Source of the DNA: Liquidambar formosana
Lineage: Eukaryota > Streptophyta > Magnoliopsida > Saxifragales > Altingiaceae
DNA: 64,000 nt
Reading direction: 5' to 3'
Assembly (NCBI GenBank): GCA_039720395.1
Contig: CM077826.1
Location: 30,686,810-30,750,809 of the forward strand
The translations under genes were made by a program, and so were the position numbers. The notes beneath the pieces are model-generated. The model was not told the DNA's origin and did no database searches. It worked only from the letters and a program-made list of their open reading frames with translations. Below are positions 48,756 to 59,725 of this stretch, piece after piece (the first letter of the stretch is position 1; the number at the start of each line of letters is the position of its first letter).

Positions 48756-51387
48756 ATGTCATCAAGCAAGGACTCAAACACCAAGTATCCATTCTATGGG
48801 TTCAAAAGCAAATACAAGGCACCACTCTATGATGCTCCACAAGATAAGGTGTTGCTTGAACCCGACAAGTATCTCTCATTCCTCCATTCCCAACAAGAAG
48901 TAGGTTTACCCAACTTAACACTTTTCTTTTGAATCTTTCGATTCTTTTGGTGAAATTGCATTCCCATTTACTTCTTTTTAATACCCCTTGTGTTGTTGAG
49001 TAATATCCCTTGATTTGACAAGGATTGAACACACAAATTCTTTTCATTTGAAAGCTTGAAAAATGGCACCCACCAAGTGTTCGATAAAATGCCCAAGTGA
49101 AATAAAGATGTTCAATCTTTACCAAATCAATGTATATCAACAAGTAAACACTCAAGTGAGTAATATGCTATGATTTAGCAAGGATTGATTATACAAAATT
49201 CTTTTGTTTCAAGGCTTGGGAAGTGTCACCCCCCAAGTGTTCGATAAAATGCCCAAGTGATAAAAAAGTGTTCAATCCTTGCCAAATTAAGGCATATGAA
49301 CAAGTAAACTCATAAACATTCATTAGCAATTCATTTCATGAATAAAAACAACTTCTTGACATCTTTTAGAAAACAATTTGAAACCAATTGCTAGTGTAGG
49401 CTTATTATTTCTATGTTCTTTCAACTAACCCTCAAGGTATTTTCAATGGCTATAGCCCAACTTTCAGGATATGCGCACTAGGTCCTCTATCAAAGGACTC
49501 ATTGAATGGTGGCGGAACATGGAAAACTTCCAACCTATTGCCAAGGGCCATGTCGAAAAGGCCGGTTTTGGTCCATTCCTAGATTCTCTGTGGAATGATC
49601 AATGTGATAGGCAAGCCTTGCTAGCCTTGTCTAAACTATGGTGGGACACCACCAACACATTCCATTTTGGCTTCGGGGAGATGACATTAACCCCCAAGGA
49701 CTTTACCATGATCACGGGATTGAGCATTAAGGGCAAGAGCTTGGAATTTTATGAAGAGGCTTCCACAGATGAGGATTACCTCTTAGCTTACCTTGGAATG
49801 GAAGTTGAGGTAATCAAGAAAGCAGTGCGCCGCACTTGGCTTTTCAACAAATTTACACAGCAAAAGGAGAGCGAGGGTGCGAGCCCCGATTGCATTACAA
49901 GAGCATTCCTCCTTTACATGATCTTATGCACATTCTTTGCCGGTACGAGCGACCTAGCCCCTTTGGGTCTTCTTGCAAGCATGGAAGATGTTGGCAAGAT
50001 TAGGAAATTCAACTGGGGAGGGGCTGCTCTAGCCACCATGTACCGCACAATGTGTGACATGTCATGTGGTGTGACCAAGGACTTCGACAGGATGCCATTT
50101 ATTTGGGAGGTAATGCTACTTCCTTTTTATTTCTTTTCACTCTTTCTTATATTTTCCTTTCTTTTTTGACTCTTTTCTCAACTCTTGACAGGTCTGGTGC
50201 TATGAGTACCTCAACCTATGTCGCCCATCTCTTGCTGAGGAAACCATTGAATGGCCTACCCTCAAGAATTACTTCCCTAGTTATGTGTCCTTCCGAGCGG
50301 CGAATCGGCATGATTATGCCTATGCTAGAGCTCATCTAGCAAGCCTGACAGCTGACATGGTGAAATTCTTTCCCTATTCTTTTCTTTTCTTTTTTCCTTT
50401 TACTTCCAAGTTCTCATTTTAGATTCTTGAACAGATTGAATGGAACCTGTGGAAGATATGGGTACCAATGCTACCCAAGCGATGCATTTTTAGCTTAATG
50501 TTGACTGGCAAGAGGGTGCTTTTGGAAGGCCCCGTGGGTAGGTACTAGTACTTGGGGGAGCGAGTCTTACGACAAGTCCTGGGTGATGTGAATGCAGCTA
50601 TGGCTCTAATGCTACCACCACTTAACATGAGGCATGCTAACTTGATGGAGGGGGAGGAGTTGTGGGATGCTCTGAGAGGCTGGGATGCGGAGGAGTTTAC
50701 TTCTCCTGACATTGTATACGACACTTTTTGTCATCGATATTTGATGAGGCCCAGGGTGATAGGTCTCCCTCCTCAAGGGGTAAGTCTTTGATGCTTTCCT
50801 AGCCTTTTTCTTTTGATAGAAACTTTATTTGATAGGTGAACACTTGCAGGGTCGACGAGCACGAGGGCATAGCTCGACAGTGGGCTCAGGAGTGGTCCCT
50901 GGCTCTGCAGAAGATGAGATGGAGGGGGATAGGTCACTACCCTTGCCTCAGCCTAATTAGTCCATTGACCTATGCTGCGGGTCGGACTTTGTCAAGACCG
51001 CAATCACTCACCCTGCATTTGATGAATCCCCTAGGATCGACCCAAATCGAGAATAGGTGAGTTCTCTTTAAGGGTATTTCTTTCTTTCTTCCAGCATTAC
51101 CTTCAATTTAATCTCATTAATTATCCTAGGTGCCGGCGGCGTATGCCCAAGAGTTCATCGACCTTAGTGAAGGCTTGAGGCGTGACCTTATGAGGATGAG
51201 CTTAGCCAAATCCATGGCGGAAGCTCGTCTGGATGTCATGGTAAGTGTTCAACCTATTTAAAATTCCCATTTATGGTTTTCAACCAACCTATTCTCATAC
51301 TTAGCTTCTTTGCAATGGATTTTGTCTATGCAGCCGCCACCAACAATGCGCCCTCCTAGAGCACCAAAGAAGCTCTGGGGGTCGTGA
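48756..51387 (+). pseudogene. PMD-2: seven-exon plant-mobile-domain gene, antisense in E, with three TAG codons
   Basis: Exons by GT-AG boundaries: 48756-48899, 49456-50109, 50192-50359, 50435-50779, 50850-51056, 51130-51240 and 51334-51387. Every exon length is divisible by three, so all introns are phase 0; total about 560 codons. The PMD hallmarks are LIEWWRNME, LWWDTTNTFHFGFGEMTLT, FTMITGLS, AVRRTWLFNKF, CRRYLM-like CHRYLMRPRVIGLP and the C-terminal PRAPKKLWGS. Exons 1-3 are open; TAG codons at 50546, 50958 and 51054 each fit a TGG or similar codon after deamination. The PMD family (PF10536) occurs in host silencing factors and in transposons. Its position between pol and 3' LTR on the opposite strand fits the known antisense additional ORFs of Tat elements. 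Better preserved than PMD-1. Confidence 0.88.
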
Positions 51388-51702
51388 CGGAGTTGGGCCG
51401 AGCCACAAAAGAAGCTCTGGGAGCCGCTGAGTTCATTTACTTTCTTGTTGGACTTGTAGAAACAATGAGACAATGGTTATCTTCTTGCATTTCATGCCAT
51501 GTTTTGTAATTGCAACCTTATACCAACTTTCTTACGGATACTTGTAGTGCTTCTTTGAATCTATCATGATGATGTTGTGGTGCTTTTCTTATGGAAATTT
51601 GAGTCAATGTGAGCTCATAGGAGTGAAAATGGCCTAAAAATGCCATCCGAACACGAAAATAGGCAAAACCGGGCGAAACAAGGCAAAACAAGGCGGGGGC
51701 CT
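51388..51702. other. Spacer between PMD-2 and the DUF7745-like gene
   Basis: PMD-2 3' flank, with a repeated CAAAGAAGCTCTGGG(G)G near 51363 and 51407. It is followed by GCAAAACCGGGCGAAACAAGGC-type short repeats running up to the next cassette. No open frame of note. Confidence 0.6.
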
Positions 51703-51780
51703 CGGGTGACCGTATGGCCCCGGACGGTTAGCCATCTGGGCCTAGACAGTTGACCGTCCAGCCCCGGACGGTTACTCGAG
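51703..51780. promoter_or_regulatory. Palindromic cassette of the DUF7745-like gene promoter
   Basis: GGGTGACCGTATGG, CCGGACGGTTAGCC, GACAGTTGACCGTCCAG and CCCGGACGGTTACTCGAGG. It is almost the same wording as the E LTR cassette 6 kb away, ending 88 bases before a TATA box. Confidence 0.6.
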
Positions 51781-51867
51781 GTTGACGCATTTTTTCGCGA
51801 TTTTTCAGGTTTTTTGCTATTTTGACGATTCTACTCCTTTTAGGACTCGAATTTGTAACCCTTTCCC

Positions 51868-51874
51868 TATAAAA
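51868..51874 (+). promoter_or_regulatory. TATA box of the DUF7745-like gene
   Basis: TATAAAA in CCCTATAAAAACAC, 55 bases before the ATG at 51923. Confidence 0.6.
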
Positions 51875-51922
51875 ACACATGAGGGAAGCCTTCTAACTCA
51901 CCTATTTTGATTGACAATAATT

Positions 51923-53209
51923 ATGGAAGCCTTGGATGGGTTCTTAAGAGGGTTTTTGGCAGTCATGGCTGCCAAAGACAAAACTGAGTTTAAGCGCTTC
52001 GGCTTGGAACCATTGCTCTCTATAAGGCATACGAAGCTCGAGACAACTCTTCTCACTGCTGTTGCATATTTCTGGGATCCTCAAATCCATGTCTTTCGAT
52101 TCAATTATGAAGAATTATGCCCAACCATGGAAGAATTCAGTGCTTTATTTGGAGTTTCGCCCGCAGGGCCATTCATCCTTCCTACACCTTGCTCGGATTA
52201 CCTCGCTTCCTTCTCAAACCTTTTTGGCATTCCTCAGAGGGATGCAACGATCTTTGTAAAGGGCCATATGGTAGACTTAATGAAGTTAGCAACCTCATTC
52301 TTGGCTCACGATAGCGAAGGTACTCTGACTTTCACCCTTTAAATTCAGCGTGCACTCGCTTTTTGCTTAATTAGTCGATTTCTCATCTCCATCGGCATTC
52401 TTCAAGCCCCTGTTCAAATATGTGAGTTAATTGCCCCTCTTCTCAGGCGACATAGCATCATTCCCTTGGTATTAGCTGAAACCTTGAATGGTTTAGATAA
52501 GGTTCATGGCAACCCTAAAGCGCCTTTAGGAGGTAGCCCCTTTTTATTGCAAATGTGGCTACTCGAGCGCTTGAATTTTCTATCTCCCACCACTATCAAT
52601 CCATACAAGCCCCAACACTTCTGTCTGCGCTGAGTTGAACTCCCTGGGCCGTTCTCTTTAAGAGATTGGTTGGGTTACTTCCAAACACTGTCGTGGCAGA
52701 ATATCAAATGGTACGTTTTCATATGGGGATGTAAAAAGCAGGTACTTTTTCGAACCTCGGGGTGTGCTTTTGTCAAGCTCATAGGACTGAGATCGACTTC
52801 CTTCTATTGGACTTCGAGAGTTCTTCGCCAGATGGGCGCCATGCAAACCATACCATCCTTAACAGGACCTTGTTGCTCTGTGGAACCTGTCGGTCTTACC
52901 ATAATCAAGTGGGCAAGGTCTCGCTGGCCTACAGACCTAAAATTGACTCGAATTGCCAACACTGAAGGACCTTTTGAGATGAGTAAAGAATATAAGCAAT
53001 GGTTGAAGGATGATTTGGGCGAAAGGGAAACTTCTCGTCGAGAAAGAATTTATGACCTTATCAAGGACACGAGGCTTGGGCTTCGCAAAGAAGACATTCT
53101 TGAGGTAGTAGAGGCATCCCATGACCACGACTTACGAAAGAAAAGAAGACTCGAGAGAGAAAGAAAGAAGACAGACAAGACGACTTTGAAGAAACTCAAG
53201 AGGACTTAA
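51923..53209 (+). pseudogene. DUF7745-like antisense gene of E, two in-frame stops
   Basis: One continuous frame of about 429 codons with no introns, interrupted only by TAA at 52340 and TGA at 52631. Features: GFLRGFLAV near the N-terminus, AVAYFWDP, the motif CPTMEEFSALFGVSP (compare LTPTLEEYEALL of DUF7745-type retroelement proteins), WLLERLNF, FSLRDWLGYFQTL, and a lysine/arginine-rich C-terminus (KKRRLERERKK) that could be a nuclear signal. It has its own cassette and TATA box and converges on pol. The family name is from memory of the motif and is less certain than the PMD call. Function unknown. Confidence 0.65.
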
Positions 53210-53537
53210 AGACTCAAGGAATAGAATATCTATGGTACGTCAATAGTTCTTTTACTTAACACCAATAAATTGTTATGTCAAACAATTAGTTTCAAATGAA
53301 TTGCCAATAATAATCTACTTTTGAGATTTTTTGATTATGTTGTTTGGACCTTACCCAAAGTAACTTTATGGGTTGCCTACGTATCCCCATTTTCTTTTTC
53401 TTTCTTTTTTTTTTCTTTTTCTCTTTTTTTCTTTTTTTTTTTTCTTTTTTTTTTCTTTTTTGGGGAATCAAGTCCTCATAGTTCAAATGCCTTAACTTTT
53501 GCCTAGGCCGCCCTTACAAGTTTTCAACCTAGCAGGC
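53210..53537. other. Convergent intergenic region between antisense genes and pol
   Basis: Contains a ~75-base pyrimidine tract (53391-53461, mostly T with C) and the TTTTGCCTAGGCCGCC...TTTTCAACCTAGC phrase that also occurs in F1. Transcripts from both strands would end around here. No gene. Confidence 0.7.
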
Positions 53538-54645
53538 CTTATACATAATACTTCTTTAATTAATCCAAATTGGTAGGACGAGCGAACTCGATCCCATCTA
53601 AATCCATAAGTCGAACAGCCCCTGCTGGCAATATTTCCTTGATGACGTACGGTCCGCCCCAACTTGGTTTGAACTTTCCTCATGGATCGAAAATTAGAGC
53701 TCGAATCTCTTTCAATACTAAATCCCTTTTCTTTAAGCCTCTCTCTTTGACATATTTATTGAATGCCCTTGCGACTCTTCTCTGGTACCCTTGCACATGA
53801 TAGAGAGCCCTTAATTGCCTTTCATCTAGCAATGCCAACTCATCATAACGACCTTTGATCCAGTCCACCTCTGCCAGTTGACTTTCCACAGCAACCCTTA
53901 ACGAAGGAACTTCTAATTCCACTGGTAGAACGGCCTCCATTCCATACACTAAAGCATATGATGTAGCCCCTGTTGACGATCTGACTGACGTTCTGTACCC
54001 CTATAATGCCAATAGTAGTTTCTCATGCCAATCAGTGTACGTGTCAGCCGTTTTCTATAGTATTTTCTTGATGTTCTTGTTGGCGGCTTCCACTGCGCCG
54101 TTAGTCTGTGGGCGATACGGGGACGACAAGTGGTGAACGATCTTATATTTCTGTAAGAGTTCTTTAGGTTCCTTCTGAAAATGTTGACCGTTGTCTGAAA
54201 TGACATCATGCGGTACCCCATATCGGTAGACAATGTTGAGCTGTATGAACTGCGCCACCTTTTTGGCATTCAACACTTTGAAGGAAGCTGCTTCCACCCA
54301 CTTGGTAAAGTAATCGATGGCTACCAAGATGTATTCATGACCATTGGATGCCTTTAGCTTAATCTGTCCGATGATATCTATTCCCCACACTGCAAACGGC
54401 CACGGAGTTGACATACTTGTTAAGGACATGGAGGGCAAGTGTTGTCCGTTGGCGAAGAGCTGACATTTATGGCACTTCTTGACGTGGACATAGCAATCCC
54501 TTTCCATTGTAGACCAGTAGTACCCTAGCCTCATGATCTTCTTAGCCAGCATGTATCCATTCATATGCGGAGCCCCCACTCCTTCATGAATTTCTTCGAT
54601 GAGTTTTCTAGCCTCTTCCTCCGTGACACATAGCAAGTGAATCCC
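53538..54645 (-). pseudogene. pol: E pol: integrase
   Basis: From the N-terminus: HHCC zinc-binding module (HEGVGAPH, GYYWSTMERDC, CHKCQ); catalytic core with GIDIIG (first D), DYFTKWVEA, ISDNGQHF (second D) and PQTNGAVEAANK (E). The C-terminal domain has YGMEAVLPVE, AFNKYVKERG and KPSWGGPYVIKE. Stops lie near 54649 (before the module), at about 54054, near 53997 and at about 53678. The catalytic triad is still visible, but the frame is interrupted, so it is not functional. It joins cDNA to host DNA in the family. E's own pol is the source type for the integrase scrap in F1. Confidence 0.92.
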
Positions 54646-55690
54646 GTCTTAAGACCTTTGATACAGTTTTCCTCCGTAAACCACATAATGGCTTGCCAAT
54701 CTCCTCAATGTCCATCTGTCCACACGAGATGCTTCCTCTGGATACTCCCTTTCTTCGATGAGCCTTCTTATGTCATAAAACCAAGGGTGATTATTTGTTA
54801 TCTCCCCTTCTCGGATAGAACAGCAATAAACTGGTTTCTCTCTGCATTCGATCACGAGTGGTTTCACACTTCCCCCTTCTGGTATTTCCACCATTGAAGC
54901 TAGAGTTGCTAGGGCGTCAGCAAACTGATTCTTGTTTCTTGACAAGTAATTGAACTCGATCTCTGCAAACTCTTTAGTCAATGCTTCCAAATAGGCATGA
55001 TATGGCAACAGCTTCTCGTCGCGAGTTTTCCCACTACCCTTTTATCTGGCAGATGATTAATGCTGAATCCCCAAACACCTCGAGTTCTTTTATTCCCAAC
55101 TCTAACGCAGCTTCCAATGCTAGGATGCAGGCCTCATACTCCATAATATTGTTGGTAGCTTCGAACCCCAATTTGACTGTTAACGGCGTGAAGGCTTCTT
55201 CGGGCGAAACTAATAGCACTCCTATTCCATATCCCCTTCTATTTGCAGCTCCGTCGAAGTAGACTCTCCAAACTTTCTTCTTGATTTCCAGGCTGTCTTC
55301 ATCGGGGAACTCATCATTGAATTGGGTTGATGATGACATAGGGCAACTTGCCAAGTGGTCTGCAACAACGCTTCCTTTAATAGACTTCTGCGCCAAGTAC
55401 TTTATGTCGAATTCATTGAGGAGAAGCGACCAGTGAGCGGTCCTATATGATAGAACTGGTTTTTCTAGCAAATACTTCAAAGGATCCAATCGACTTATCA
55501 ACAGGACTTCGAAAGACATCATGTAATGACGGAGTTTCTGGGTGGCCCACACCAATGCTACGCAAGCCTTTTCCAACGCATTATACTTTACTTTATAATC
55601 TGTCATTTTCTTGCTCAAGTAGTAGATGACATTTTCCTTTTTCGATCCTTCAAGGTATTGAGCTAACATGGCTCCCGTCGCGGTTTCAGT
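54646..55690 (-). pseudogene. pol: E pol: RNase H and second (Tat-type) RNase H
   Basis: After RT, the thumb/RNase H part reads YYLSKKMTDYKVKYNALEKACVALVWATQKLRHYM, with LASCPM after it. A second RNase H-like domain follows: WRVYFDGAANRRG (D), NIMEYEACILALEAA (E), VFGDSALIICQ (D) and NQFADALATLASM (D). Two RNase H domains, the second of this type, mark the Tat lineage (Ogre and relatives). A stop plus one-base shift near 55030-55036 separates GDSALIICQIKG from PYHAYLEALT. It degrades genomic RNA during reverse transcription in the family; inactive here. Confidence 0.9.
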
Positions 55691-56906
55691 AACCGTTAAA
55701 TATAACAATAACGGTTCACCTTGCCGTAGGGGAACCAAGATTGGGGGATTGCTCAGATACCTTTTAATGGTCTCAAAGGCTTCTTGGCAATCCTCGTTCC
55801 ATTCCTTGGGCACACCCTTCTTAAGTAGCTTGAAAATCGGCACACCATAGTCAAATTGGCGATAAAACGGCTTATGTATTGAACTCTCCCCAGAAAAACC
55901 CAGATCTGCTTTTCCGTTCTTGGTGGCTCCATCTCCGTGATAGCTTTTATCTTCCCTGGATCAACCTCAATTCCCCTTTGAGTGATCATGAAACCCAACA
56001 GCTTCCCTACAGTGACTCCAAAGGCACACTTTGAGGATTCAATCGAAGGTTGTACTTCTTTGCCAGTTCTAGGAACTTCTCCAATGCCGCGAAATGTCCT
56101 TACCGGTCTACAGATTTGACTATCATGTTGTCCAAATACACCTCTACTTCTTTATGGATCATATCATGCAATAGGGTCATAGCAGCTCTTTGGTAGGTAG
56201 CCCTGGCATTTCTCAAGCCAAAAGGCATTACCTTTACGTGCCCCACTACGTGATAAAAGCCGTCTTTTCCATGTCTCGAGGCGCTATCTTTATTTGGTTG
56301 TAACCGGAGAACCCATCCATGAAGGAAAGAAGAGCATGGCCTGCTGTACTGTCCACCAACACATTGATATGCGGTAGAGGGAAATTATCCTTCGGGCTCG
56401 CAGCCTTAAGGTCGCAGAAGTCAACACACATTCGCACTTTCCCATCTTTTTTAGGCACAGGCACTATATTAGATAGCCATTCAGGGTACTCCACAACTTG
56501 GAGAAACCCAGCATCTAATTGTTTAGTTACCTCTTCTTTTACTTTCAAAGCCCATTCTGGTTTTAATCTTCTTAATTTTTGCTTTATAGGCTTTTTAGTG
56601 GGATTAGTGGGGATGTAATGTTGCACAATATCTGGATCAATACCAGGCATATCCTCATAAGACCATGCGAAGGCCTCTACGTTGGCTTTTAGAAGTATTA
56701 TCAGTTTTTCTTTTTCAGCAGGCGAGAGAGTTATCCCAATTTTAATTATCCTTGGCAATTCATCTGTCCCTAGATTGATTGATTCCAATTCATCCATGTT
56801 AGGTTCGGTAACACCCCTTTTCCTTTGCTCGACGAGCTCCGGAGGGACGTCATTCCTAGGATCTATATCTATGCCATAGATATCCATAGAGGAGAGAAAG
56901 GAAACA
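55691..56906 (-). pseudogene. pol: E pol: reverse transcriptase
   Basis: The exon starts just after the inferred intron (VSFLSSMDIYG...). RT motifs: WSYEDMPGIDPDIVQHYI, WLSNIVPVPKKDGKVRMCVDF, DNFPLPHINVLVD, FMDGFSGYNQIKIAP, DMEKTAFIT. A stop and a ~8-base loss at 56232-56246 precede KVMPFGLRNARATYQRAM. The active site, normally YVDDM, reads YLDNM (about 56120-56135): the second catalytic aspartate is asparagine (GAC to AAC). It continues into GFMITQRGIEVDPGKIKAI. Clearly Ty3/gypsy and clearly dead. Confidence 0.92.
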
Positions 56907-57071
56907 CTGCAAATAATGAAAAGAAACACACTTTATTGACTGACCTAACAAAACAAAGAAAAGAAAACACGTGTGCCACAACTAGGGAACGACTCCTAAC
57001 TCCACAAGGTGGGCTAGGCGGACACACTTTATTTGAAAGGAAAACTAAACAAGACTACTAAAGGAACCTAC
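56907..57071 (-). other. Putative spliceosomal intron inside E pol
   Basis: On the minus strand a donor GTAGGT follows GATAGTAGCTT, and an acceptor TTTGCAG precedes TGTTTCC, behind a T-rich stretch. Removal of 165 bases takes out the stop codon after DLDLPDSS and joins the two frames without shift (the junction codon TTT is made from both exons). An intron between protease and RT is known from Ogre elements. Confidence 0.75.
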
Positions 57072-58059
57072 AAGCTACTATCAGGTAAGTCGAGATCCTC
57101 GCCCTCAAGAATTTCTACAATGGAACCCTCTTCAAGATACCAACTAAGGAGCGGCACGGCTGCATGGTGAATTGAAGAATACTCAAAATCAGATTCCTCC
57201 AAAGCAAGAACCGTATCTTGAAACATTGTGACCATGGCTTCCGAATCCATCTGTTCTGCCCAGTCCTCGCTCTTCTCTTCCCAATAGTCATCATTGATTG
57301 CTTCATCATCGACCATTGTAGCAGTGATGGGATACCACTCAATGAAGAATATCTCGAACCTTGGAACTCTCGCCTTGGTTGCTTTGTCAATGGATGGTTT
57401 GGGGAATCCACAGAATAGAAAGTCCTCCCCTTCCTTAACAAAGTAGCCATTTAAGGTAGGTCGGTATGGCGAGATTCTAATATCTAGCACTCTCCCTTTT
57501 GCTTTTGCTTTGACCCTTTCTCTGCTTCTCTGCAACATCTCCAGACGGTCTTTCTTGGAAGGCTCATACCCCAAACCGAAGGTGTAAGTGACAATGCAGC
57601 TCTGAACGGATACCGGTATACCTTGCGGATGGCGTCCTAGTCCTATGCCTGGGAAGAAACTCATTTTCTTCATTATGTTCCCCACATGTAAGTTGCCATG
57701 GGGACAAAAGTCGAGAGGTATCAACTCCCTCTGTTCTGGCTCTTTCTCTATGCATTGAACATACTCGAACCCAGACAATGGTGCTCCAACGGGCTCGGGC
57801 TTGATCTCGCAAATGGGTATCCCTGACGAATTCAGGTCATAATCACCTTGGAGTGTGACAATAGCCCCTTTATAAGGGAACTTGACTTTTTGGTGCAATG
57901 AAGAAGGGACAGCCCCTGCAAGATGAATCCAAGGTCTTCCCAATAAGAGATTGAAGCATGATGGGACATCCAGCACTTGGAACTCCACTCTGAATTCTGT
58001 AGGCCCCATAATCAGCGGCAAAGTGACCACTCCAATCACCTCTCTGCTGGAGTTATCAT
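57072..58059 (-). pseudogene. pol: E pol: protease C-terminal half and G-patch region
   Basis: Begins mid-protease at YDNSSREVIGVVTLPL, right at the insertion of the copia LTR, then FNLLLGRPWIH (protease C-terminal motif). A G-patch-like segment FFPGIGLGRHPQG follows near 57610-57660, then an acidic linker (DDYWEEKSEDWAEQMDSE) up to the intron. The frame itself is open across this ~330-codon exon. G-patch segments between protease and RT are known in this lineage; role unclear. Confidence 0.88.
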
Positions 58060-58064
58060 AGGCT

Positions 58065-59725
58065 TGTTGGGAATCGAACAAGAGGGAAAAATACAAAGTG
58101 CGGAATATAAAAAATTTTTCCTACGATTCCCAATCCCATGAATCTAACTATGCATAACACAAAATCAAACCCTAACTACAAAGTGGGTTAGAACACTTAC
58201 AGGATTTTTGTCTTCTCCGTTTTGCTCCAAGCTTCTACTCCGGACAGCGGTGAATGAGCAGCCCAAGTGTGCTGCCTCCAACGGTATCCACACCTAGCTA
58301 GAGCTTCAAGCCTTTTCTTTCTTCTTCCTTGTTGTTGCTAGAGGTGGAGAAGAGAGAGAGAGAGAAGAGAGCCTCCAAGGGGCTGGACGGCTAGGGTTTA
58401 TTGTGCAAGCCTTATTATGCCATGTCACACATAAGTGTGACTTATATAGGCAGCCCACTAAAGGGGGCTGGCCATGGGGAAGAAACCCTAATAGGGTTAT
58501 GTGTAATTACTCTTAATTGCACATTAACCCCTATTATTTGTATCAAATACAAATAGGCCCATAAAGAACTATTCTTTATTCACTAAAACCCTTTCTCTCA
58601 TAGACTTTAAAGCCCTTCTTGCATGATCAGTGTGTGACCCATTGGGTTCACATCATTAAGTAGTAGGAATAGCACAAGGTGTGCACAATGGAACTCTTTC
58701 CATTTAGGGTCTAATTGGAACTCCTTCCAATTCCCTAATTGATTATAACTCACTTATATCAATTAGGGCTTCTACTAACCATGAGTAACACCTAGCATAT
58801 GGCTCATGGTGTGGTCCTTAATGAGGTGAATAGTCATTTACAAAGAACCCTTCTGTTATAGTTTATAGGTTACAATTGCATCCTTCCTTCAACACAATGT
58901 CTCTAATTGAACTAATAGGACATGGAAGTCTGTCAAGTCCCTAGTTCAATTACTTTATACTCATTCATAGATATCAACTCATTGATGAACTCATGAAACT
59001 CTTTTCATATTCATCCTACCATGGCCATGGATTTAATGAGTTATATTATGAATGCTATATGAGACATTCTCTCTCTTTTTCCTGAGAGTGATGGATCCCT
59101 TGTTGATCACTCACATGCCTTCATACACATAGCAGTAGGGCCAATGAACACCTTTGCAAACCCCTGAATAGGATTTGCACTTAGTGTTATCAAACTTCTA
59201 AAGCTACATGCATAAGACAACTATGGTGTCTCAGGTCTAAGGATTACTTGTACCACTATAACAATGAGAAACTGATTGACAGGCAGGATAAAACTCCATT
59301 CAGTTGATCTCATATCTTTGGTCACATTCAGTGTACCTATTCTAGTAATAGGCACCCACTTGTTGGTTGTAGTGTCTCCACACAAATAGCTTGAGACTAG
59401 CTATCCTCCTATAGAGTCAACCTAACAAGTGCTAGTCCTATGGTTCATTATTGTCCATCATAGTGAACCTTCAACTAGGAATGCTTTAGGAGTTTAGTAC
59501 AGAGATATATCTATAGTCTCAAAATTACAACTCTTTGTAATTCCATATTCTCAACTCTAACTCCATGGACATATTATGTAAATATAAATGATGCATATAA
59601 ACATAATAGAATAAGCCCTTTTATTAAATCAATAATAAATGTGACATACATAAATGAAATCAAATGATTGTTCCTAATCCCTAAACAATCATCTCTATGA
59701 TTGGCTCTAGGGCATAATCCTAACA
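58065..59725 (-). mobile_element. Solo copia LTR in the E protease
   Basis: 1661 bases, exactly the length of the copy at 13137 and nearly identical to it, flanked by AGGCT at 58060-58064 and 59726-59730. Removing it rejoins SGQTVRA with YDNSSREV in the protease. Only LTR sequence inside. Confidence 0.96.

Noticed and set aside
56319..56618. Plus-strand ORFs opposite pol (also 54637, 55447, 57218)
   Set aside because: Complement of gypsy pol, which has clear RT, RNase H and integrase motifs on the minus strand.
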